Origin: Candidatus Nitrospira kreftii
GTDB lineage: Bacteria > Nitrospirota > Nitrospiria > Nitrospirales > Nitrospiraceae
DNA length: 64,000 nucleotides
Direction of reading: 5' to 3'
NCBI GenBank assembly: GCA_014058405.1
Contig: CP047423.1
Coordinates: 3,828,501-3,892,500 of the forward strand
Both the position numbers and the translations under genes were made by a program. The notes beneath the pieces are model-generated. The model was not told the origin of the DNA, ran no database searches, and was given only the letters and a program-made list of their open reading frames with translations. Below are positions 54,837-62,920 of the stretch, piece by piece; position 1 is the first letter of the stretch, and every line of letters starts with the position of its first letter.

Positions 54837-56546
54837 GTGCTTCAGTCCTTCATTCTAGCCGTTCCGCTCTTCTTACTCCTCGCCGCCGGCATCGTCATGA
54901 TCGGCGCCGACAGGTCGCGCCGGATCCGGGAGAAGCTGGCCTCCTTCCCTATCGGACTTGCGTTCTTAAGCTCGGTTGTCACGCTGTACTCAGTGACACA
55001 TGAAGGTCCCATCGGCATTCGGTTCTACGATCCATCCTCCGTGACGTCCTTGATCATTCCCCTTGGCTTGTACGTTGACCGGTTGAGCGCTGTGATGATG
55101 ACCCTGATTACCGCCGTCAGCATGATCATCTATATCTATTCCACAACCTATATGGCCCAAGATGGTCATGCGCGCCGATATCTCTCCTTAATTTGCCTGA
55201 CAGATTTCGTCCTGATCTGCATGGTTTCCAGCTCCAATCTCATGATGCTATTTCTTTTTTGGCAACTGCTGAGTTTCCTGCTCTATCTACTCGCGCACAA
55301 CCACGCGCATGTCGGGACATTGGCGGGTGCGTTCAAGACATTTACGATCTTACGCATTGCTGATACGGCGTTTCTTGCCGGGATCGTGCTTGCCTTCCAG
55401 CTCTACGGCACCTTGGAGTTTCATGAACTATTTGCAAAGGCGGCTGCGACGCCCATATCCCTTGTCCTCATGCCTGGCGTAGACATCAACGGCACCACGG
55501 CAATCACGTTTCTTATTTTTATCGGCGCAATGGGCAAGTCGGCCCAGTTTCCTCTCCATCTTTGGTTACCAGGATCGCTCTTTGCCCCGACACCAGTCCA
55601 TGCCTTGCTGCACGCAGGCATTATCAATGCCGGGGGATTTCTGATCAACAGACTGGCACCGCTGTTTGGAATGAGCTCAACCACCTTACATATCGCGTTC
55701 GTCGTCGGAACTCTGACGGCAGTCCTCGGAGCTTCTATGATGTTGGTACAGAGCGACATCAAGAAAACTCTCGGTTTTTCTACAATAGGACAAATGGGTT
55801 ATATGATTATGGAGTGCGGGCTCGGGGCGTTTTCGTTGGCCGTATTCCATTTGATTGCGCATGGTCTCTTCAAAGCCACCGTGTTCCTCTACTGCGGCAA
55901 CGTCATTCACAAAACGCGACAGGATCCGCATTTCCCCCATACGGACCACGCGGTTAACGATGATGCCGTATTCTCTCGCCTGACGTGGTCCACTGGTTTC
56001 GTGACGACGCTGTTTATTCCGTTGCTCATTTTGCTAGGCACTCACGGAGTCTTGCGCATTCCATTACTGGAATCACAGGGAACCGTCATCATCCTCTTTT
56101 TCATTTGGATCACCTCATCGCAGGCCATCTTGACACTCACGCGTCTTCGCGCGGTCGCTTCTTGGAAAGTGTCAGCCACGATGTTGGTGACCCTGCTGTT
56201 CATTGTCTTCAATTATCTGTTCGCTGTTGAGTCGTTCACGGCCTTCCTCTATCCGAACCCGGAAGAAGTGGCCTCCTATTTTAAGGCTGCAGACCTTCCA
56301 GACTGGCTTTTCGATCTCCTCCTCATCGGAGCAACCGGCCTGACCGTTCTCGGGTGGTGTTACCTCTATCTCAAAGCCCATGGACGAACCGTTTGGACAC
56401 CGTCTTGGATCGAGGGCCTGAGAGTGAGACTCTATACTGTGTTCATTAATCGGCTCTATGCAGATGAAATCTATCGGTCGATCGGCTTGAGGGCCGAGCA
56501 ATTGATCCATCGGATCGATAAACTGGAACGGGGATGGTCACGATGA
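54837..56546 (+). CDS. dabB: DabB-type NuoL-like ion-conducting subunit (paralogue 2)
   Basis: 569 residues from GTG 54837 (CCGGAG upstream). Very similar to paralogue 1: GLYVDRLSAVMMTLITAVSM, GAMGKSAQFPLHLWLPGSLF, HALLHAGIINAGGFLINR, and the almost identical WITSSQAILTLTRLRAVASW and TAFLYPNPEEVASYFK stretches. Channel lysines and the helix-breaking motifs look intact. Its stop overlaps the next gene as ATGA, so it is directly coupled to the NuoM-like subunit and DabA. Confidence 0.9.
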   Translation: MLQSFILAVPLFLLLAAGIVMIGADRSRRIREKLASFPIGLAFLSSVVTLYSVTHEGPIGIRFYDPSSVTSLIIPLGLYVDRLSAVMMTLITAVSMIIYIYSTTYMAQDGHARRYLSLICLTDFVLICMVSSSNLMMLFLFWQLLSFLLYLLAHNHAHVGTLAGAFKTFTILRIADTAFLAGIVLAFQLYGTLEFHELFAKAAATPISLVLMPGVDINGTTAITFLIFIGAMGKSAQFPLHLWLPGSLFAPTPVHALLHAGIINAGGFLINRLAPLFGMSSTTLHIAFVVGTLTAVLGASMMLVQSDIKKTLGFSTIGQMGYMIMECGLGAFSLAVFHLIAHGLFKATVFLYCGNVIHKTRQDPHFPHTDHAVNDDAVFSRLTWSTGFVTTLFIPLLILLGTHGVLRIPLLESQGTVIILFFIWITSSQAILTLTRLRAVASWKVSATMLVTLLFIVFNYLFAVESFTAFLYPNPEEVASYFKAADLPDWLFDLLLIGATGLTVLGWCYLYLKAHGRTVWTPSWIEGLRVRLYTVFINRLYADEIYRSIGLRAEQLIHRIDKLERGWSR

Positions 56547-57853
56547 TGGAATTCTTTGCATCATCGCTGCTGACCGCCATCCCACTTCTGGGAGCGCTCC
56601 TGAGTGTGCGTTTCTGGTCTGACCCGAAACGCGTCAAGACTTGTTCTATCGTCTCGTCGATCCTCACCCTTGCCTTGATGTTAGGCATGGCGAAGTTCCT
56701 GCCGCCTTTGCCCACGGGACTTCTTTCACTCTACCTTCTGCCGTTGGGAGCGCTGACGTCCGTCCTAAGTCATCCGGTCCATAAGGACCACCGTTTCTCT
56801 TGGATGGTGACATTGGTCTGTTTGGGGTTTGGAATTGGAACGCTCACTGGTCCCGACGTATCAGGGCCCTTCTTCCTCATGATGCTGATGGTCACCATCA
56901 TCGTCCTGCTGTATCGCCATCACACCGCTTTGTGGCCGATGTCATGGTGGGGCGTCGGCCTGTTGATTTTTGGGCTTGTTTGTCTCGGTATTTCGATGCT
57001 AACCGCTACGCCACTGTCATCCATCGCCTCGTTGATGACGTGCGCCGTACTGCTGCCACTGGCTCCCTTCCACGGCGGTTATCTGACAACCGTGACGCGA
57101 CTGCCCGGAAATCTCCCTTCGTTTGTCGTATTATTGTTCCCAATTATGGGCCTCCATCAGCTCTCGATCATTCTGTCGACCATTCCGGATGATGTCATGT
57201 CGGTCGTGAATGTTTTGGCGCTTGGCGGGGCACTCTACAGCGCCGTCAAAGCTCTCGCGCAATCGAGAGTCCGCTTAGTCTTGGGCTATGGAAGTCTCTC
57301 TTTTTTTTCCATTGCCTGGTGGTTTGCCGCTACAACCGAGGCGACAACGCCCCGAACAGCGCTCCTAGTTGGAGCGATAGGTCTAGCGACCAGCGGACTC
57401 TTGATCGCCTGGCAAGTGATCCGCACACGATATGGAGACGATGTGGACCCACAAGCCATCAGCGGGCTGGCGGCAGCGATGCCGAAATACGCCGTTGTGC
57501 TTTCTTTGTTGGGCCTCGCCGCCATGGGGATTCCGCCTTTCGGCGTATTTGCTGGATTCATGGGATTGGTGTTGACTTCGCCACAGGCTTCGGTCTTCGG
57601 TCTCTTCCTCGTGTTGGGAGCCTGGCTTGCGGCCTCGTGGTACATTATGCAGCTGGTGCAGCAGTTGCTTTTTGGGGCGAGCCGTCCTGATTTGCGCTAC
57701 ACGGATCTTTTACACCCTGAACTCATTTCCCTATCGGTCGTCGTGTTGGTTCTCCTGGCATTGGGGTTGATCCCCTCCACTTTGTTTGGCCCTGAGCAGG
57801 CCGTTCAACCGCACACTACGGCATTTCTGGAGTCGCTCGCATGGCGGAACTAG
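56543..57853 (+). CDS. NuoM/MrpD-like third membrane subunit of the Dab locus
   Basis: 436 residues, 12 or more hydrophobic helices, distantly NuoM-like: CAVLLPLAPFHGGYL corresponds to the usual VK-x-P-PxHGWLPDAH, RVRLVLGYGSLSFFSIAWW to the AYSSIxHMG region, and LAAMGIPPFGVFAGFMGLV to the GlPpxxGF hairpin. The lysines of TM7 and TM8 that carry protons in NuoM/N/L appear as Leu and Phe. Start at ATG 56543 overlaps the dabB2 stop (ATGA); the gene overlaps dabA by 13 nt. Probably a structural or modified-conductance subunit. Confidence 0.75.
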   Translation: MMEFFASSLLTAIPLLGALLSVRFWSDPKRVKTCSIVSSILTLALMLGMAKFLPPLPTGLLSLYLLPLGALTSVLSHPVHKDHRFSWMVTLVCLGFGIGTLTGPDVSGPFFLMMLMVTIIVLLYRHHTALWPMSWWGVGLLIFGLVCLGISMLTATPLSSIASLMTCAVLLPLAPFHGGYLTTVTRLPGNLPSFVVLLFPIMGLHQLSIILSTIPDDVMSVVNVLALGGALYSAVKALAQSRVRLVLGYGSLSFFSIAWWFAATTEATTPRTALLVGAIGLATSGLLIAWQVIRTRYGDDVDPQAISGLAAAMPKYAVVLSLLGLAAMGIPPFGVFAGFMGLVLTSPQASVFGLFLVLGAWLAASWYIMQLVQQLLFGASRPDLRYTDLLHPELISLSVVVLVLLALGLIPSTLFGPEQAVQPHTTAFLESLAWRN

Positions 57854-60800
57854 AACAGGGCTCCGATATCGAGTCTCGGCGGATGGAGCTTCGAGGAATC
57901 GTCCGCCTCGCGGGGGAAGTCATCGCTCAATATTGGCCGATGCGAACCTTTGTCCACCATAATCCATTACATGGCATCGAGTATCTTTCGTTTGAGGAAG
58001 CGGTTCGGCGTGGAAAGCAATTCTTGAGTGGAAACGGTTATCTGCCCAGCCATGTCTATCGGAAATTCCTCAGAGCCGGTCGCATCCACCCGCACCATCT
58101 CGATGATGCACTCAAGCCGCTGGCCATCGATAAGCGGGTCCTCCTCGGCACGCACACCGTGACGCACGCGACCGTGCTGCGCGCTTGTCTGGCTGAGGGG
58201 CTCTGCAGCCCGGTCAATGAACCGCTTGATGATCAGCTCCCAGACCCCTCACGCCGTGTGATCGATGACCTTGCCGCTCGCCTCAAACCCGTCATGGTTT
58301 TTCCAGACCTCGCCGAGCAGATTGACACTACGGTGAGGCGTGACGAAGCAGCTCTCGGGCGATGGCTCACACTCTCGCACTGGTGCGATGACACCCTCGG
58401 CACTCAGATTGTCCAGCAAATCAACGATCAATTGATCAAATGGTGCGAGGCCTTTCTCGACGAGGGGCATGCCACGTGGGCCATGCCGGAGCGGGAAAAG
58501 GGCCTGTATGCGGCCTGGAAAGCCATAGCCTCGCACGAATGGTCTGTCTGTGACATTAAGGACAGCAGGAAGAAGATCCAGCGACTCCCTGATTACCCGG
58601 AAGATGCGCTCCTTGAAAGTCTGGATGCGATGGGGATCCCCTCTGAACTTCGGCAGGATTATCTGTCGTTACAGTTAACGGCGCTTCCTGGATGGGCCGG
58701 TTTCATCAAGTGGCGTGGAGAGGAACGAGACTATCCCTGGCAGCAGGCATACCCTGCCGGTTTGGTGAAGTTCTTGGCCATTCGTCAGTGGTATGCACGA
58801 GAGCTGGTACAGAAGGCTTGCCAGGAGGTGCTCGGTATTGAAGGCCGATTCGATGCCGTAGCAGACTACATGCACAGCCATGCGGAACAATATTATCTCC
58901 GACGGCAGCGAGTGGCTGGTCGCTTACCAGCCCTTTATGCCGAAGAAGTTGACCGGCTGGCCCATCACAGAGGTACCGGCTGGAAGGCTGTGCTCGAGCG
59001 ATATAAAACGGAAGTGGTCCCACGACAAGAAGCAGCCACCCTCTGTGGCGCCGCCAAAAAGCTGCTTTCGTTGGTTGGATTTTTGAAGATTGCGGCTGTC
59101 CTACTGAACGATTGCTCATCAACAGATCTAAAGCAGCTCGTGGATTGGATGGAGGCTTTCCCCGAATCTGAACATGGGCCGGTTTGGCTTCAAGCGCTGG
59201 AATCCAGCTATCAAGAACATCTGCTGGGAGAACTTCGAGCCCGTCCTTACGACCCAGATCGGCCAACCACGAACCGCCCCCATTCGCAATCGGTCTACTG
59301 TATCGACGTGCGCTCTGAGCCCTTTCGGCGGCATCTCGAATCAATGGGCCCTCATGAAACCTATGGTTTCGCTGGATTCTTCGCCGCATTTATCCGCTAC
59401 CGAGCCTGGGGGAAAGAACACGATACGGAACAATTCCCGGTGATCATGCGAGCAAAGAACGAAGTCCGGGAAATTCCTCGCAGTTACCTGGACCAGAAAG
59501 TTCTGCAACACGAGGCACGCGCCAGGTGGGTACATGCGGGTCACACCCTCTTGCACGATTTAAAGGAAAATGTCGTGACCCCCTATGTCATGGTGGAATC
59601 TTTAGGCTGGTTCTACGGCATTCCGATATTCGGCAAGACCCTCTTACCCTCGCTTTACCAGCGTTTGACTGGCTGGTTTCGACGACTATCCGCTCCGTCG
59701 CTTCCCACGACCCTCACGGTTGATAAACTCGCAGCCGGTGACACGGCGGAAATGCTCAATGCGGAACAACACGCACTGGTCAGGAAAGCTTTACAGGAGC
59801 GATTCGGTCTACGCAGCTCCAGGATTACGCCTGCCCTTGTCGATGCCTTGCGTCAACGTGCTCTGGCCGTTGAGGAAGATTCTCATTCGTCGATCGTGAT
59901 CGAAGAAACTACTCGCGCGGGACTTCCAACGGAGATGGTCAACGAATTTATAGAGATACTCCGACGGCAATACGATCTGAATCCACGAGCTATTTCACGG
60001 CACAAAGAGCGTATCACGAGAACCGGTTTCACCGTAGAGGAGCAAGCCCTTACGGTTGATACCGCACTTCGTATGATGGGTCTGACCAAGAACTTTGCAC
60101 GGCTCGTCCTCTTCTGTGCGCATGGGAGCACTTCCGACAATAACCCCTACGAATCCGCGCTCGACTGTGGCGCTTGTGGCGGTAACGAGGGCAAACCCAA
60201 TGCGCGCGTCTTGGCCATGATGGCCAATAATCAGACGGTACGAGCACGTTTAAAAAAAACCGGCATCGATATTCCAAGTGATACGCATTTCGTCGCCGGA
60301 CAGATGGATACAACGACCGACGAGGTGAGGATCTTCGATTTGGAAGACGTGCCGCCGACTCACCGGGCGGATCTGGTTCGACTGCAAGACGATCTCAAAG
60401 CGGCTTCACACCTCACGAGCCAGGAACGGTGTCGGCGTTTTCCTGAAGTTCAGCAGACTCTCTCCGAACGAACGGCACACGCCCACGTCCGTAAGCGGAG
60501 CGTCGATTGGAGTCAGGTCCGGCCCGAGTGGGGGCTTTCCAACAATACTTCTTTCGTCATTGGAAGGCGTGAATTAACCAAGGGACTGGACCTGAGCGGT
60601 CGAGTGTTCCTGCACTCGTATGACTACCGTGAAGATCCGAGCAATCGACTGCTTGAGGTGCTGCTTACGGCCCCTCAAGTTGTGGCGCAATGGATTAATA
60701 TGGAACACTATTTTTCTGCGGTCGACAACGACGTCTATGGCAGCGGAAGTAAAATCTACCACAACGTGGTGGGACGGTTTGGCATCATGTCCGGGCCGTG

Positions 60801-61068
60801 GAGTGATCTCCGTCTTGGACTGGCGAGGCAAACCGTCATGAACGGTGACATCCCATACCATGAGCCAATGCGACTGCTCACGATCGTCGAGGCGCCTCGG
60901 ATGGGACTCGAGAAGCTCATCGCACGACATGATGTCCTTCAGCACTATTATCATAATCAATGGGTTCATCTGGTCGTGCTTGATCCTCAAGATGGGGGCT
61001 GGTACCGATATCAACCGAACGGAGAATGGACTTGTATTGTGCCGCAAGTGGTCGCACATGTGGAATAA
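57841..61068 (+). CDS. dabA: DabA/MpsB: DUF2309 carbonic-anhydrase-like subunit
   Basis: 1075-residue soluble/peripheral subunit of the DAB inorganic-carbon pump. The predicted zinc ligands, by analogy with Halothiobacillus DabA Cys351, Asp353, His524, Cys539, are Cys487 and Asp489 (YCIDVRSEPFRR), His761 (CAHGSTSDNNPYESALDCG) and Cys776; the His-Cys spacing of 15 is the same. The N-terminal region (RTFVHHNPLHGIEYLSFEEA) is the family hallmark. Longer than the Halothiobacillus protein, as in many Nitrospirota-type members. CO2 is thought to be hydrated to bicarbonate, driven by ion flow through DabB. Confidence 0.95.
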   Translation: MAELEQGSDIESRRMELRGIVRLAGEVIAQYWPMRTFVHHNPLHGIEYLSFEEAVRRGKQFLSGNGYLPSHVYRKFLRAGRIHPHHLDDALKPLAIDKRVLLGTHTVTHATVLRACLAEGLCSPVNEPLDDQLPDPSRRVIDDLAARLKPVMVFPDLAEQIDTTVRRDEAALGRWLTLSHWCDDTLGTQIVQQINDQLIKWCEAFLDEGHATWAMPEREKGLYAAWKAIASHEWSVCDIKDSRKKIQRLPDYPEDALLESLDAMGIPSELRQDYLSLQLTALPGWAGFIKWRGEERDYPWQQAYPAGLVKFLAIRQWYARELVQKACQEVLGIEGRFDAVADYMHSHAEQYYLRRQRVAGRLPALYAEEVDRLAHHRGTGWKAVLERYKTEVVPRQEAATLCGAAKKLLSLVGFLKIAAVLLNDCSSTDLKQLVDWMEAFPESEHGPVWLQALESSYQEHLLGELRARPYDPDRPTTNRPHSQSVYCIDVRSEPFRRHLESMGPHETYGFAGFFAAFIRYRAWGKEHDTEQFPVIMRAKNEVREIPRSYLDQKVLQHEARARWVHAGHTLLHDLKENVVTPYVMVESLGWFYGIPIFGKTLLPSLYQRLTGWFRRLSAPSLPTTLTVDKLAAGDTAEMLNAEQHALVRKALQERFGLRSSRITPALVDALRQRALAVEEDSHSSIVIEETTRAGLPTEMVNEFIEILRRQYDLNPRAISRHKERITRTGFTVEEQALTVDTALRMMGLTKNFARLVLFCAHGSTSDNNPYESALDCGACGGNEGKPNARVLAMMANNQTVRARLKKTGIDIPSDTHFVAGQMDTTTDEVRIFDLEDVPPTHRADLVRLQDDLKAASHLTSQERCRRFPEVQQTLSERTAHAHVRKRSVDWSQVRPEWGLSNNTSFVIGRRELTKGLDLSGRVFLHSYDYREDPSNRLLEVLLTAPQVVAQWINMEHYFSAVDNDVYGSGSKIYHNVVGRFGIMSGPWSDLRLGLARQTVMNGDIPYHEPMRLLTIVEAPRMGLEKLIARHDVLQHYYHNQWVHLVVLDPQDGGWYRYQPNGEWTCIVPQVVAHVE

Positions 61069-61110
61069 CCTATTTATCGGAGAAGTCAGAGAACCGAAAG
61101 GAGCGTTGCA

Positions 61111-61458
61111 ATGGGCAGTTTGAGCTTGCATCCGATGAAAGAGATTCGTGTGATTGTCCCGGGTGAGCAACGCGCATTCGTGACGGATTTGCTGGACCGA
61201 GTCCACGCCTCCGGCTATACGATCATCGGTAATATTTCAGGAAAGGGACATCATGGAGTCCGAGAAGCGCATTTCATGTTCAGCGAGCAGGAGAGCCTTG
61301 AGATGATCTTAACGGTTGTGCCGGAAGACAAAGTTGAGCCGATCCTTGCCGGCCTCCGCCCGATCTTCGAACGACATTCCGGTTTTGTGTACGTCGCGGA
61401 TGTGGCCGTCAGCCGACAGGAATACTTTGGGAAAAAGCATTCCTCCGGGTCTTCATAG
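61111..61458 (+). CDS. PII-like signalling protein
   Basis: 115 residues with a ferredoxin-like PII fold: KEIRVIVPGEQRAFVTDLLD, GYTIIGNISGKGHHGV, LTVVPEDKVEPILAGLRPIF and FVYVADVAVSRQEYF. The T-loop is short and lacks the uridylylated Tyr context of GlnB/GlnK. PII-like proteins beside carbon transporters (SbtB; CPII of Thiomonas carboxysome loci) bind adenine nucleotides and bicarbonate, so a regulatory role on DabAB is likely. AAAGGAG site; 42 nt after dabA. Confidence 0.82.
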   Translation: MGSLSLHPMKEIRVIVPGEQRAFVTDLLDRVHASGYTIIGNISGKGHHGVREAHFMFSEQESLEMILTVVPEDKVEPILAGLRPIFERHSGFVYVADVAVSRQEYFGKKHSSGSS

Positions 61459-61534
61459 CCGAGATATCGATCCTGCTCCAACAGGCCCCACACGAGCCGG
61501 TTCTGATCTCCGATTTCCACGACTTATCATTCGT

Positions 61535-62917
61535 TCAGCTATATTTCTTCAATCGCCGATCCAGCGAGAATCGGGTAAGTCCCAACTGTTTCGCCGCCAG
61601 GCTCTTGTTATAGTCTGCGAGCCGCAAGGTTTCTTCTATGATCGACTCTTCTATTTGTTCTAGCGTCTGTTTGCCTACCTGCATCTCAATACGAATGAGT
61701 CGTTCTTCCCCTACGGAAACAGCCGTCGCCTTCTGCTTGATCGATTCGTGCAGTTCCCGGGGCAGGTAATTGGACGTCAGTGTTTGACCAGAGCAGAAGA
61801 TCATCGCCCGCTCAAGGATATTTTCGAGCTCTCGGATATTCCCCGGGTACTGATATCTCTCCAATATCGAGCGCGCTTCGGCATCAAGCTCCGGGACCGA
61901 TTTGCCGAATTCATGGGCGAACCGCACGATGGTTCGTTGACAGAGCGGCAGAATATCTTCGAAGCGTTTGCGGAGAGGAGGAATTTCAAAAGCAACGACA
62001 TTGAGACGAAAGTAGAGGTCCTCTCGAAAGACTCCTCGCTCCACATCTTTTTTGATGTCCCGATTGGTCGCTGTGATCAGACGAAAGTCGGTGCCGAGGT
62101 CATCGGTACTTCCTAGCCGCCTGAAGGAATGCTCCTGAATCACGCGCAATAACTTGGCTTGCATCGACATGTCAAGATCACCGATTTCGTCGAGAAAGAG
62201 CGTTCCTCCTTCGGCCTTTTCAAGCAAACCGAGTTTACGTTGATTGGCGCCGGTAAAAGCTCCGCGCTCGTACCCGAACAATTCGCTCTCGAAAAGGTCC
62301 TTCGGAATGGCGGTGCAATTGACTCCCACGAACGGCCCGGACTCTCTGGATCCATTATGATGGATGACTCGAGCCAGAAATTCTTTCCCCGTTCCCGTTT
62401 CACCCAGCAGCATAACGGAAGATTTGGGATTCTCTGCGACTCCACGAACCTGTTCGAGCAAGTGTTTCATCGCGGGACTGTGGGCTTCGAGATTGTTCAA
62501 ATGGAACTGGTTTGACTGACCGCTTAGCTCCGCTTCCAGGCGGCGGCGAAGCTTCAGCATGTCGATCGCGCGAGCAGTCACCGCATCGAGTCCTTCGAGA
62601 TCAACCGTCTTGATCAGGAAATCATATGCCCCTAACTTCATCGCCTCCACCGCATCCTGCACGGAGCCATAGGCGGTCAACATAATCACCAGCGCAGAGG
62701 GAGCATGGTGACGGATATGCTTGAGGGTATCAATGCCGTTCATTCCTGGCATTTTGAGGTCAAGCAATACAAGCTCGGGGTGCTTGTGCTGAAGCGCGTC
62801 CATCAATGCCTCTCCGGATTCATACCCGACGGCAAAATGTCCCTGTCTGGTTAGACGTTTGACGATCGCCGTGCGAATGACCTGTTCATCGTCTGTGACA
62901 AATACCGTGGCCCGCAT
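61535..62917 (-). CDS. NtrC-type sigma-54-dependent response regulator
   Basis: 460 residues: receiver domain with Asp9/Asp10, phospho-acceptor Asp53 and Lys103 (here LIKT rather than the usual KP); AAA+ domain with Walker A GETGTGKE (172-179), the sigma-54 contact loop GAFTGA (219-224) and Walker B LFLDEIGDLD; C-terminal Fis-type HTH (NKSLAAKQLGLTRFSLDRRL). Convergent with the PII gene. The ribosome site AAAGGT lies in the 3' end of the kinase gene. Target promoters unknown. Confidence 0.94.
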   Translation of the reverse strand: MRATVFVTDDEQVIRTAIVKRLTRQGHFAVGYESGEALMDALQHKHPELVLLDLKMPGMNGIDTLKHIRHHAPSALVIMLTAYGSVQDAVEAMKLGAYDFLIKTVDLEGLDAVTARAIDMLKLRRRLEAELSGQSNQFHLNNLEAHSPAMKHLLEQVRGVAENPKSSVMLLGETGTGKEFLARVIHHNGSRESGPFVGVNCTAIPKDLFESELFGYERGAFTGANQRKLGLLEKAEGGTLFLDEIGDLDMSMQAKLLRVIQEHSFRRLGSTDDLGTDFRLITATNRDIKKDVERGVFREDLYFRLNVVAFEIPPLRKRFEDILPLCQRTIVRFAHEFGKSVPELDAEARSILERYQYPGNIRELENILERAMIFCSGQTLTSNYLPRELHESIKQKATAVSVGEERLIRIEMQVGKQTLEQIEESIIEETLRLADYNKSLAAKQLGLTRFSLDRRLKKYS

Positions 62918-62920
62918 TGA

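Noticed and set aside
52920..57853. Annotation of the NuoL/NuoM-like genes as NADH dehydrogenase (complex I)
   Set aside because: No other nuo genes are present, the lateral helix of NuoL is missing, and DabA (DUF2309) overlaps the last of the three; the DAB/MPS reading fits better.
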